A stretch of 32,810 nt of DNA from Pseudolabrys sp. (lineage in GTDB: Bacteria; Pseudomonadota; Alphaproteobacteria; Rhizobiales; Xanthobacteraceae): the NCBI GenBank assembly GCA_009694265.1, contig SHVM01000022.1, positions 1 through 32,810 on the forward strand, read 5' to 3'. Of this stretch, positions 14,806 through 22,893 are shown piece after piece. The notes beneath the pieces are model-generated. The model had not been told where the DNA came from, did no database searches, and saw only the letters and a list, made by a program, of their open reading frames with translations. The stretch's first letter is position 1. Each line of letters begins with the position of its first letter. A program made the translations under genes and the position numbers.

Positions 14806-15049
14806 CGGCTAACAAGCCGAAATACTTGGCTTTTGCGGGCTTGTCCGGCTACGCTGGCGCGCGCTAGTCAACGCAATTGAAGTATGGTAACCGAAATTCG
14901 GCCCGGCTGGGGTGGCCGATGGCGGAAGTGGCACCAGGCGCTCCGTGATCGGTACTCACCACACCAAAGTCAACCACGACGAGGCCGTCAGCGATGGTTG
15001 CGATCTGCTCCGGGTCGCAGCCCAATCTAAAAAGCACGAGGTTGGAACG
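14806..15049 (+). other. Gene-free leader before acpP
   Basis: Together with repeat copy 1 this makes 292 bases without a gene. AAGCC (14814-14818) and GGCTT (14828-14832) form a 5-base-pair hairpin followed by two more Ts, a weak terminator candidate for fabG. ACAAGCC (14812-14818) can alternatively pair with GGCTTGT (14838-14844), so two competing folds exist. A promoter for acpP is expected here because acpP is usually expressed far more strongly than its neighbours, but no clear hexamer pair is seen. Confidence 0.35.
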
Positions 15050-15289
15050 ATGAGTGACATTGGCGAGCGGGTGAAGAAGATCGTCGTGGAGCACCTGGGG
15101 GTGGAGCTCGACAAGGTGACCGAGCAAGCGAGTTTCATCGAAGATCTTGGCGCCGACAGTCTCGACACCGTCGAGCTCGTGATGGCTTTCGAGGAGGAAT
15201 TCAAGTGCGAAATTCCCGACGATGCCGCCGAGACCATTCTGACCGTCGGTGATGCGGTTAAATTTCTCGCAAAAAACGCTAAAGGCTGA
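15050..15289 (+). CDS. acpP: Acyl carrier protein
   Basis: AcpP carries growing acyl chains on a phosphopantetheine arm for FabD, FabG, FabF and partner enzymes. The 79-residue acidic protein has the attachment site Ser37 in [12 protein letters not shown] and the usual four-helix pattern. The frame stays open for 46 codons upstream, but the ATG at 15050, preceded by a GAGG Shine-Dalgarno and matching the typical MSDI(GE)RVKKIV start, is clearly the real one. It lies between fabG and fabF, the standard order. Confidence 0.98.
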   Translation: MSDIGERVKKIVVEHLGVELDKVTEQASFIEDLGADSLDTVELVMAFEEEFKCEIPDDAAETILTVGDAVKFLAKNAKG

Positions 15290-15397
15290 ACTGCCGCCAA
15301 TGCGGCTGCTCGATCGCTTCACAGATCGTTGGCTGATGAGCTATGCGCGGTGCACAGGCATGACCGCGTTCGCATATAATTCCGCTCGGAGCCGGTC

Positions 15398-16663
15398 ATG
15401 AGACGTGTCGTCGTCACCGGAATGGGAATGCTCACGCCGCTCGCATGCGGCGTGGAGCCGACGTGGCAGCGCCTCATCAAAGGCGAAAGCGGCGCCAAGC
15501 GCATCGACCGATTCGATGTCTCCGATATCGCTTGCCAGATCGCCTGCACGATTGCGCGCGGCGACGGCAGCGGCGGCACCTATAATCCCGATCAATGGAT
15601 GACGCCGAAGGAACAGCGCAAGGTCGACGACTTCATCGTCTACGCCATGTGCGCGGCAAAACAGGCGCTCGACGACGCCGGCTGGCATCCGGAAAGCTAT
15701 GAAGATCAGACCAACACCGGCGTTTTGATCGGCTCCGGAATCGGCGGCATCGAAGGCATCGCCGATATGGCGGTCATCATGCATGAGAAGGGGCCGCGCC
15801 GGGTGTCGCCGTTCTTCATTCCCGGCCGCATCATCAATCTCGCTTCCGGCTTCGTCTCCATCGAGTTCGGCCTGAAGGGCCCCAATCACGCGGTGGTCAC
15901 CGCCTGCTCGACCGGCGCGCACGCCATCGGCGACGCGGCGCGCATGGTGGCACTCGGCGATGCCGATGTGATGGTGGCGGGCGGCACTGAATCGCCGGTC
16001 AATCGAATGGCGCTGGCCGGATTTGCCGCGCTGCGCGCGCTCTCGACCAATTTCAACAATGACCCAACCCGCGCCTCGCGCCCTTACGACAAGGCGCGCG
16101 ACGGTTTCGTGATGGGCGAGGGCGCCGGTGCCGTGGTGCTGGAAGAACTCGACCATGCCAAGGCGCGCGGCGCCAAAATCTATGCCGAGCTGGTCGGTTA
16201 CGGCATGTCGGGCGACGCCTTTCACATCACCGCGCCATCGCCGGACGGCGACGGTGCGTTTCGCTGCATGACCATGGCCATCAAGCGCGCCGGGATTACC
16301 GCCGGCGACCTCGACTACATCAACGCGCACGGCACCTCGACGCCGCTCGGCGACGAAATCGAGCTCGGCGCCGTACAGCGCCTGGTCGGCAATGCCGCCG
16401 GCCGTATCTCCATGTCATCGACCAAGTCCTGCGTCGGCCACCTGCTCGGCGCCGCCGGCGCGGTCGAGGCCATCTTCTCGATCCTGGCCATTCGCGACCG
16501 GGTCGCCCCGCCCACCATCAATCTCGACAATCCATCGATCGAAACGCCGATCGATCTGGTGCCGCACAAGGCGCGCGAACGCGATATCGACATCGTGCTA
16601 TCGAACTCGTTCGGCTTTGGCGGAACCAATGCCTCGCTGATCTTCCGTCGCTACGCGGCGTGA
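15398..16663 (+). CDS. fabF: 3-oxoacyl-[acyl-carrier-protein] synthase II
   Basis: FabF condenses acyl-ACP with malonyl-ACP to extend fatty acids and, in proteobacteria, to make cis-vaccenate. The 421-residue thiolase-fold enzyme has the nucleophile Cys170 in VVTACSTGAHA. The first catalytic histidine is in NAHGTSTPLGD, the lysine and second histidine in STKSCVGHLLGAAGA, and the Gly-rich end is SFGFGGTNAS. Length and start (MRRVVVTGMG) are typical. It follows acpP by 108 bases. Confidence 0.97.
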   Translation: MRRVVVTGMGMLTPLACGVEPTWQRLIKGESGAKRIDRFDVSDIACQIACTIARGDGSGGTYNPDQWMTPKEQRKVDDFIVYAMCAAKQALDDAGWHPESYEDQTNTGVLIGSGIGGIEGIADMAVIMHEKGPRRVSPFFIPGRIINLASGFVSIEFGLKGPNHAVVTACSTGAHAIGDAARMVALGDADVMVAGGTESPVNRMALAGFAALRALSTNFNNDPTRASRPYDKARDGFVMGEGAGAVVLEELDHAKARGAKIYAELVGYGMSGDAFHITAPSPDGDGAFRCMTMAIKRAGITAGDLDYINAHGTSTPLGDEIELGAVQRLVGNAAGRISMSSTKSCVGHLLGAAGAVEAIFSILAIRDRVAPPTINLDNPSIETPIDLVPHKARERDIDIVLSNSFGFGGTNASLIFRRYAA

Positions 16664-16748
16664 CTTGCATTAGCATCCAAGCTTTCGCCATATTTGCCAC
16701 TAAGCTGCGAATGTAGTTGATGGGTTTCGAATCGCGCCGCGGCGCGAC

Positions 16749-17939
16749 ATGTTCGCCGGGAGCGTGCGTTTGAATTCAGATCCACCACCAAGCGGCAATG
16801 GCAGCGGTCCGCTGGCGCGGGGCCCGATTCCGCAGCCGCCGCCATCCAACAACAAGCCGCCGCGCAGCCCGCGCCATGTGCTCGAGCCGGAACGCGTGCC
16901 GCTGCCCAAGCGCCGCTCCAGGCGCGTGCGTCACCCGCTGGTCATCGTCGGCAATGCGATCTTCACGCTACTGGTGGTGATCTCGGTCGCCGTCGGCGGC
17001 GCACTATTCGTCGGCAGGCAGCGGTTCGAAGCGCCCGGCCCGCTGGCGCAAGACAAGGTGGTCAATATACCGCGCGGCGCCGGCATCAGGGAGATCGCCG
17101 ACATCCTGCGGCGCGAGGGCGTGATCGATCAGGCTTGGGTGTTCATGGGCGGGGTCATCGCGCTCAAGGCGGGCAGCGAACTCAAATACGGCGAGTATCA
17201 GTTCATCAAGCACGCCAGCATCGCCGACGTGGTCGACACCATTATCGAAAACAAGGTGGTGCAGCACGCCGTCACAATCCCCGAGGGCCTGACCTCCGAG
17301 CAGATCGTCGCCCGCCTTTTGGAGAACGCTGCGCTCGCAGGCCAGATCAAGGAGATTCCGCGCGAAGGCACGCTGTTGCCGGAGACCTACAAATTTACCC
17401 GCGGCATGGCTCGCGACCAGATCGTCCAGCGCATGCAGCAGGCGCACAAGCGCGTGCTGACCGAAGTCTGGGAGCATCGCGTGCAGGATATTCCGATCAG
17501 GACGCCGGAACAGCTCGTCATCATGGCTTCGATCGTGGAGAAGGAAACCGGCCGGCCGGACGAACGCACGCGGGTCGCGGCCGTGTTCATGAACCGGCTC
17601 AAGACCAAGATGCGGTTGCAGTCCGATCCGACCATCATTTATGGCCTCACCGGCGGTAAGGGCGCGCTCGGCCGTCCGATCATGAAAAGCGAGATCGAGC
17701 AGCACACCGCCTACAACACCTATGTGATCGACGGATTGCCCCCGGGGCCGATCGCCAATCCGGGCCGCGCCTCGCTGGAGGCGGCGGCCAATCCGGCGCG
17801 GACCAAGGAACTCTATTTCGTCGCCGACGGCACCGGCGGTCATGTGTTCTCGGAAAACTACGATGCGCACCAGAAAAACGTGGCGCGCCTGCGGACGATC
17901 GAGCATGGCAACGCGCCGCCGCTGGCCGCCAAGCGCTAG
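16749..17939 (+). CDS. mltG: Endolytic peptidoglycan transglycosylase MltG
   Basis: MltG is an inner-membrane lytic transglycosylase that cuts nascent glycan strands and limits their length. The protein has a Pro/Arg-rich cytoplasmic N-terminus, one membrane helix (about residues 63-88), a LysM-like region, and the YceG domain with the catalytic glutamate E264 in MASIVEKETGRPDER. The motifs LQSDPTIIYGL and NTYVIDGLPPGPIANPG are also family-typical. At up to 396 residues it is slightly longer than the 340-residue Escherichia coli protein because of its N-terminus. The ATG at 16749 is given, but a TTG at 16770 with GGGAG 7 bases upstream is an equally good start. The mltG-yicC-gmk order after fabF recurs in Rhizobiales. 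Confidence 0.95.
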   Translation: MFAGSVRLNSDPPPSGNGSGPLARGPIPQPPPSNNKPPRSPRHVLEPERVPLPKRRSRRVRHPLVIVGNAIFTLLVVISVAVGGALFVGRQRFEAPGPLAQDKVVNIPRGAGIREIADILRREGVIDQAWVFMGGVIALKAGSELKYGEYQFIKHASIADVVDTIIENKVVQHAVTIPEGLTSEQIVARLLENAALAGQIKEIPREGTLLPETYKFTRGMARDQIVQRMQQAHKRVLTEVWEHRVQDIPIRTPEQLVIMASIVEKETGRPDERTRVAAVFMNRLKTKMRLQSDPTIIYGLTGGKGALGRPIMKSEIEQHTAYNTYVIDGLPPGPIANPGRASLEAAANPARTKELYFVADGTGGHVFSENYDAHQKNVARLRTIEHGNAPPLAAKR

Positions 17940-18023
17940 CCGCTCGGCACACTTGTGAGCGCACAGCCCTGCCGCTAAGGTCGTCGCGAAATTCACCGCA
18001 ACGGCAACACGAGACTCAACCCG

Positions 18024-18911
18024 ATGGCTCTGTCGAGCATGACCGGCTTCGCGCGCGGCCACGGCGTGACCGGCTCCTATGCCTGGAGCTGGGAGATCAA
18101 ATCGGTCAACGCCAAGGGTCTCGATTTACGCTTACGCCTGCCGCCCGGCTGGGACGCGGTCGAAGTGCCAGCGCGCAAGAACGCCACGGAAAAACTGTCG
18201 CGCGGCACCGTCTATGCCAATCTGACCGTCGAGCGCAAAGGTGTGGCGCCCACCGTCAAGGTCAATGAGCCGGTGCTCAACGCCGTGCTGGCGACGCTTA
18301 AATCGCTCAGCGGCAAAGTCACGGCCTCGCCACCCACCCTCGACGGCATCCTGGCGCTCAAGGGCGTGATCGAGGTCACCGAGGAAGACGAGCGCGAGGA
18401 GGACCGCCGCTCAGCCGAGGCCGCCATCGTCGCCAGTTTCGACAAATTGCTCGCCGATCTCATCGCCATGCGGCGCGAGGAGGGGGCCACCCTCGGCCGC
18501 CTGCTGTCGGCTCGCCTGGACGAAATCGCTAAACTCACGGCCCGCGCGGACGCCGCCCCCGGCCGCAAGCCGGAGGCGATCAAGGCGCGGCTGGCCGAGC
18601 AGGTGGCGACGCTGCTTTCGGCCTCGACGCGTTTCGACAGCGACCGCCTGCACCAGGAGGCGATTCTGATCGCCAGCAAGGCCGATATCCGCGAGGAGCT
18701 CGACCGGCTCGCCTCGCATGTGGCGCAGGTGCAAAAGATGATCGCCGATGGCGGGCCGATCGGCCGCCGGCTCGATTTTCTGGCACAGGAACTCAACCGC
18801 GAATCGAATACGCTCACCGCCAAGGCCAATGACGTGGAACTGACCAATATTGGCCTTGAGCTCAAGAGTGTTGTCGAGCAATTCCGCGAGCAGGTGCAGA
18901 ACCTGGAGTGA
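18024..18911 (+). CDS. YicC family endoribonuclease
   Basis: YicC proteins are conserved soluble proteins; Escherichia coli YicC has been shown to cleave RNA and to affect small-RNA turnover. The 295-residue sequence starts MALSSMTGFARG, followed by WEIKSVNAKGLDLRLRLP, both hallmarks of the family. It ends with the conserved DFLAQELNRESNTLTAKAND and the FREQVQNLE terminus. Length is normal. Its stop lies 4 bases before the gmk start, the same pairing (yicC next to gmk) seen in many bacteria. No membrane segment or signal is present. Confidence 0.93.
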   Translation: MALSSMTGFARGHGVTGSYAWSWEIKSVNAKGLDLRLRLPPGWDAVEVPARKNATEKLSRGTVYANLTVERKGVAPTVKVNEPVLNAVLATLKSLSGKVTASPPTLDGILALKGVIEVTEEDEREEDRRSAEAAIVASFDKLLADLIAMRREEGATLGRLLSARLDEIAKLTARADAAPGRKPEAIKARLAEQVATLLSASTRFDSDRLHQEAILIASKADIREELDRLASHVAQVQKMIADGGPIGRRLDFLAQELNRESNTLTAKANDVELTNIGLELKSVVEQFREQVQNLE

Positions 18912-18915
18912 GGCA

Positions 18916-19569
18916 ATGGCGGTCAAACGGCAGGCGGACGCGGGCGTCGCCAGGCGCGGGATGATGCTGGTGCTGTCATCGCCCTCGGGCGCCGGCAAGA
19001 CCACGCTGTCGCGCCGGCTGCTGGCCGAAGACAAAGGCGTCACGCTGTCGGTGTCGGTCACCACGCGCAAAATGCGCCCGGGCGAAGCGGACGGGCGCGA
19101 TTATCATTTCATCGGCCGCAAGCAATTCGACGCGCTGGTCGAAAAAGACGGCCTGCTGGAATGGGCCGAGGTGTTCGACAATTATTACGGCACGCTGGTT
19201 AAGCCGGTGATGGACGCGCTCGCCCAAGGCCGTGACGTGCTGTTCGACATCGACTGGCAAGGCACCCAGCAGCTGAGCGAGAAAGCGCGCGGCGACGTGG
19301 TGAGCGTCTTCATCTTGCCGCCGTCGATCCCGGAGCTGGAGCGGCGACTGCACAGCCGCGCGCAGGACGATTTTGAGACCATCCATCGCCGCATGGCGAA
19401 AGCCGCCGACGAGATGAGCCACTGGGCGGAATATGATTATGTCGTGATCAATCACAATATCGATCAAGCCTTCGCCGATGTGGCGGCCATCCTCGCGGCC
19501 GAGAGGCTCAAGCGCGAGCGCCAGCCCGGGCTGTCGGACTTCGTGCGCGGGTTGATGGCGAAGCTGTAG
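18916..19569 (+). CDS. gmk: Guanylate kinase
   Basis: Gmk phosphorylates GMP to GDP, linking purine synthesis to GTP and to (p)ppGpp pools. The 217-residue enzyme has the P-loop SPSGAGKTT (about 22-30), the GMP-binding TTRKMRPGEADGRDYHF segment, and DIDWQGTQQL. The ATG at 18916 is chosen because the frame further upstream lies inside yicC, and a GGAG sits just before it within the last yicC codons. The C-terminus LSDFVRGLMAKL is ordinary. It is the last gene of the plus-strand cluster. Confidence 0.97.
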   Translation: MAVKRQADAGVARRGMMLVLSSPSGAGKTTLSRRLLAEDKGVTLSVSVTTRKMRPGEADGRDYHFIGRKQFDALVEKDGLLEWAEVFDNYYGTLVKPVMDALAQGRDVLFDIDWQGTQQLSEKARGDVVSVFILPPSIPELERRLHSRAQDDFETIHRRMAKAADEMSHWAEYDYVVINHNIDQAFADVAAILAAERLKRERQPGLSDFVRGLMAKL

Positions 19570-19866
19570 GGCGTGGACTCGTAAACGCAGCCAAACGCGG
19601 GCCTGCGAGAACCGCCGGTCAATGTTCGATATTGAAGCGAGAATTCGGCCAAGCCCGGCTGTTTCAGAAGGGCCGTTCGAAACCCATCGACTTCGGCGTC
19701 GGCTACCAATGGCGTCCGGGCCAGTCAAATCTGTTGCTGGCCGTGAAACGCGCGCTGGCGGAAAGCAAGCGAGGATCGCATCTGCGCTATTGTCGGCAAA
19801 GCGGAGATTGATTGGCCGTTGCTCACCGATCGTGATTGATAATTACACGCCCTAGCTTTCCAGCTT
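19570..19866 (+). other. Gap between convergent gmk and alcohol dehydrogenase, with a possible coding relic
   Basis: These 297 bases hold no convincing gene. One plus-strand frame stays open from before 19572 to a TGA at 19809-19811 without a good start codon. Its translation includes FGQARLFQKGRSKPIDFG and a plausible helix (NLLLAVKRALAESKRG). This looks more protein-like than random shadow sequence and could be the 3' remnant of a decayed gene. I do not recognise it. No clear terminator hairpin is visible for either flanking gene. Confidence 0.3.
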
Positions 19867-20916
19867 TTATGCCGTCAGCACCACGCGGCCGACAATTTTT
19901 CCGGCGCGCAGATCGTCGAGTGCCGCCTGCGCTTGCGCCAACGGTCGCTCGACGATCGGCGGCGGAGCAATATTTTTCGCACGCACCAGATCGATCAGCT
20001 CGCGCGCTTCGGCCAGCGTGCCCGTCGTGGTGCCCTCGATGGTCATGGCCTTGAGCGGAAACATGGCGACCGGGGTCGTATAGGCGCCGCCGATCAAGCC
20101 GGTGACCACGACCTTGCCGCCCTTGGCCAGCACGCCGGTCGCAAAATTGAGCGACTTGTCGGAGCCTACGAAATCGCAGCAGGCATAAATCCCGCCGCTG
20201 GCTTTGAGCAGCTCCTTGCGCGCACCGGCATCGGCCGGGTCGAAAGCAGCCTTGGCACCCGCGGCGAGCGCGGCCTCGCGCTTCTTGGCGTCGATGTCGG
20301 CGACAAACGGCGCAACTCCATACATGGCGCGCGCTAGCGCCAGGCCCATCAGCCCGACGCCGCCGAGCCCGATCAGCAGCAGCGGTGCGCGCGCGGCACG
20401 GTCCGCCAGCCGCTTGAGCGCGGCATAGGCGGTGAGCCCCGAGCACATCAGCGCGCCGGCATAAGCGGCTGGCAGCGGCGCATAGTCGATCAGGTAACGC
20501 GGATTCGGGATCAGCACATGCGTGGCAAAGCCGCCGTCGACGGTGATGCCGAGATGGCGCGGCGCAATACAAATATTCTCGTCGCCCACCTTGCAGGCAG
20601 CGCAGCTGCCGCAGCCGATCCAGGGATAGATCGCGACTGGTGAGCCCGGTGCGATCTTCGCGTCAGTCCCCGTGCTTTCGACGACGCCCGCGATCTCATG
20701 CCCGAGCGTGAACGGCAGCGTGCGCCCGGCGCGCACATCGAGCTGCTTGCCGTCGCCGAGCAGGAAATAGCCGTCCTGCATGTGCAGATCGGAATGGCAG
20801 ACGCCGCAGCGCGCGATGCGCACCAGCACTTGGGTGCCTTTCGGCACGGGGCAATCGGCCACGGTCTCGCACAGCGGCGCGGCGTAAGCGGTCAGCGACT
20901 GGCGGTGCATCAACAT
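19867..20916 (-). CDS. Zinc-dependent alcohol dehydrogenase (MDR superfamily)
   Basis: This is a 349-residue cytoplasmic medium-chain dehydrogenase that would oxidise an alcohol or reduce an aldehyde with a nicotinamide cofactor. Catalytic zinc ligands are C37 in CGVCHSD, H73 in GHE, and a cysteine in LMCSGLTAY. The structural zinc site has all four cysteines (C102, C105, C108, C116). The Rossmann motif GLGGVG lies near residue 185. The motif spacing resembles bacterial class alcohol dehydrogenases of the AdhA/AdhP kind, but the substrate cannot be fixed. It begins 9 bases after the rsmA stop on the same strand, so it may be read through from the lpt-pdxA-rsmA operon, an unexpected partner for envelope genes. 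Confidence 0.9.
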   Translation of the reverse strand: MLMHRQSLTAYAAPLCETVADCPVPKGTQVLVRIARCGVCHSDLHMQDGYFLLGDGKQLDVRAGRTLPFTLGHEIAGVVESTGTDAKIAPGSPVAIYPWIGCGSCAACKVGDENICIAPRHLGITVDGGFATHVLIPNPRYLIDYAPLPAAYAGALMCSGLTAYAALKRLADRAARAPLLLIGLGGVGLMGLALARAMYGVAPFVADIDAKKREAALAAGAKAAFDPADAGARKELLKASGGIYACCDFVGSDKSLNFATGVLAKGGKVVVTGLIGGAYTTPVAMFPLKAMTIEGTTTGTLAEARELIDLVRAKNIAPPPIVERPLAQAQAALDDLRAGKIVGRVVLTA

Positions 20917-20925
20917 TTGCGAAAC

Positions 20926-21786
20926 CTATCGCACGCGGCTTTTCGTCTGCCCAGCGAAAACACGCGCCAGCGTGACGAAGCCTTCCACCGGAATCTCTTC
21001 CGCCCGCGCGGTCGGCGCGATGCCGGCTGCGGCGAGCAGTTCGCCGCTGTCCACGCCAAGGGTTTTCAGGCTTTGCCGTAACATTTTGCGGCGCTGGCCG
21101 AAGGCCGCCTCGGTCACGCGTTGTAACGTTTTTGAATCGCAGGCCAACGGCTCGGCGCGCGGCACCAGCCGCACCACCGCGGATGTGACCTTGGGCTGCG
21201 GCACGAAGGCCGTGGGCGCCACATCGAACATGATTTTGCTCTCGCAGCGCCAGCCCGTGAGCACCGCCAGCCTTCCGTAAGCCTTGTCGCCCACTTTGGC
21301 GACGATGCGCATCGCCACCTCGCGCTGGAACATCAGCACCAGCATGTCGTACCAGGGCGGCCACGGCTCGGCGGTCAGCCAGTCGATCAGCAGCGCGGTG
21401 GCGATATTGTAGGGCAGGTTGGCGATTATTTTCGCGCGCGTGGCACCGAGATGCGCGCGTGCATCGAAACGCAGCGCATCGCCGGACACGATTTCAAGCC
21501 GGCCCGGATAGTGCGCGGCGATCTCTTCAAGTGCCGCAACCGCCCGTTCGTCGCGCTCGATGGCGATGACGCGTTTGGCGCCGAGCGAAAGCAATGCGCG
21601 CGTGAGGCCGCCCGGCCCGGGGCCGACTTCGACGACGGTGGCCCCGCTCAGCGGCTCGGCTACCCGCGCAATGCGCGCGGTCAGATTGAGATCCAGCAGG
21701 AAGTTCTGGCCGAGGGATTTTTTCGCCGAAAGCCCATGCCGGCGGATGACCTCGCGCAGCGGCGGCAGGTCATCGATCTGCGCCAT
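20926..21786 (-). CDS. rsmA: 16S rRNA dimethyladenosine transferase RsmA (KsgA)
   Basis: RsmA dimethylates two adjacent adenosines near the 3' end of 16S rRNA and checks late 30S assembly. The 286-residue protein shows SLGQNFLLD near the N-terminus, the S-adenosylmethionine site [11 protein letters not shown], acidic IERDERA, and the catalytic NLPYNIAT. The C-terminal RNA-binding domain has [11 protein letters not shown] and [12 protein letters not shown]. It follows pdxA after a 60-base gap that contains copy 2 of the palindromic repeat, just 2 bases upstream of the ATG (21784-21786). The pdxA-ksgA order is the same as in Escherichia coli. Confidence 0.97.
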   Translation of the reverse strand: MAQIDDLPPLREVIRRHGLSAKKSLGQNFLLDLNLTARIARVAEPLSGATVVEVGPGPGGLTRALLSLGAKRVIAIERDERAVAALEEIAAHYPGRLEIVSGDALRFDARAHLGATRAKIIANLPYNIATALLIDWLTAEPWPPWYDMLVLMFQREVAMRIVAKVGDKAYGRLAVLTGWRCESKIMFDVAPTAFVPQPKVTSAVVRLVPRAEPLACDSKTLQRVTEAAFGQRRKMLRQSLKTLGVDSGELLAAAGIAPTARAEEIPVEGFVTLARVFAGQTKSRVR

Positions 21787-21788
21787 TA

Positions 21789-21837
21789 GCGCATGATTCC
21801 GAAAAGTGGGAACCGGTTTTCGGACAAGATCATGCGC
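21789..21837. repeat. Dispersed palindromic repeat, copy 2
   Basis: This second 49-base copy has outer arms GCGCATGAT (21789-21797) and ATCATGCGC (21829-21837), and inner arms CCGAAAA (21799-21805) and TTTTCGG (21817-21823). It differs from copy 1 at only a few positions between the arms. It fills most of the pdxA-rsmA gap and ends 2 bases from the rsmA start codon, so the hairpin would cover or crowd the rsmA ribosome-binding site. Confidence 0.8.
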
Positions 21838-21846
21838 AATTAAACA

Positions 21847-22893
21847 CTATTTTGCGTTGGCGAAAGTCGGTGCCGTCGCCGCCAGTCGCGCCGCCAGCGC
21901 CAGCGCCGCCACCAGGCTCGATGGATCGGCGGTCCCGGAGCCGGCGATATCGAACGCGGTGCCGTGATCGGGCGAGGTGCGCACGAAGGGCAGCCCGAGC
22001 GTCACATTCACCGCGTGATCGAAGGCCAGCGTCTTGATCGGGATCAGCGCCTGATCGTGATACATGCACAAGGCCACGTCGTAACCCGCGCGGGCGCGCT
22101 CGTGGAACATGCTATCGGCCGGCAGCGGACCGAGCACGTCGATGCCCTCGGCTTTCAGGCGCGCGACCGCCGGCGCCACAATGGCGCGATCCTCAGCCCC
22201 CAGCCCGCCGTCTTCGCCGGCGTGCGGATTGAGCCCGGCGACCGCGATGCGCGGGCGGGCGAGCCCGAACCGCGTGCGCAAGTCGCGCGCGACGATACGC
22301 CCGGTTTGCACAATCAGGTCGGTCGTGAGGGCGCCGGCCACGTCCTTCAGCGGCAGATGGATGGTCACCGGAACCACGGCGAGTTCGGCTGACCACAGCA
22401 TCATCACGGGCTGCACCGGTTTGCCGGTCGCCTCCGCCGCCAGATGGCCTAAAAATTCGGTATGGCCCGGCTCGGCGAACCCAGCGCGATAGAGCACGTT
22501 CTTGGCGACCGGATTGGTCACGACGCCGGCGGCCAGGCCCGCCATCACATCGGCGACGGCGCGGCGGATTGATGCGATCGCGGCCGGCGCGCTGCTGGCG
22601 TCGGGTTTGCCGGGCGCTGCGGTGACGGGCAGGCCGAGTGCCGCCACCGGAAGAGCGCGCTCGAAGATGGCGCAAATGTCGGTACTTGCCTTCGCCGGCG
22701 TTACCACGCTCAGGGGAACATCGAGGCCGAGCGCGTGGGCGCGGTGCTTTAGAAAATCCGCATCGCCGATCAGATAAAACGCCGGCAGATCGAGTTCGAC
22801 CCGGCGCAGCCAAATTGCCAGCGCGAGATCGGGACCGATGCCGGCCGGCTCGCCCAGCGTCAACGCCAGAGGGAGGGAGCCGCGTGCGCTCAT
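21847..22893 (-). CDS. pdxA: 4-hydroxythreonine-4-phosphate dehydrogenase
   Basis: PdxA oxidises 4-phosphohydroxy-L-threonine in the pyridoxal phosphate (vitamin B6) pathway. The 348-residue enzyme starts with LALTLGEPAGIGPDL, a family hallmark. It has the metal-binding histidines in EPGHTEFLGHLA and MYHDQALIPIK, and ends with the VRTSPDHGTAFDIAG signature. Its ATG overlaps the surA stop codon (22890-22893), so the two are probably translationally coupled. PLP made by this route would supply the alanine racemase at 6343-7533, among other enzymes. Confidence 0.97.
   Translation of the reverse strand: MSARGSLPLALTLGEPAGIGPDLALAIWLRRVELDLPAFYLIGDADFLKHRAHALGLDVPLSVVTPAKASTDICAIFERALPVAALGLPVTAAPGKPDASSAPAAIASIRRAVADVMAGLAAGVVTNPVAKNVLYRAGFAEPGHTEFLGHLAAEATGKPVQPVMMLWSAELAVVPVTIHLPLKDVAGALTTDLIVQTGRIVARDLRTRFGLARPRIAVAGLNPHAGEDGGLGAEDRAIVAPAVARLKAEGIDVLGPLPADSMFHERARAGYDVALCMYHDQALIPIKTLAFDHAVNVTLGLPFVRTSPDHGTAFDIAGSGTADPSSLVAALALAARLAATAPTFANAK

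Noticed and set aside
14912-15049. 46-codon N-terminal extension of acpP
   Set aside because: Acyl carrier proteins have no such extension, and a good ribosome-binding site precedes the ATG at 15050.
17004-18062. Minus-strand open frame opposite mltG (352 codons)
   Set aside because: It overlaps the well-supported mltG entirely and shows no family motif.
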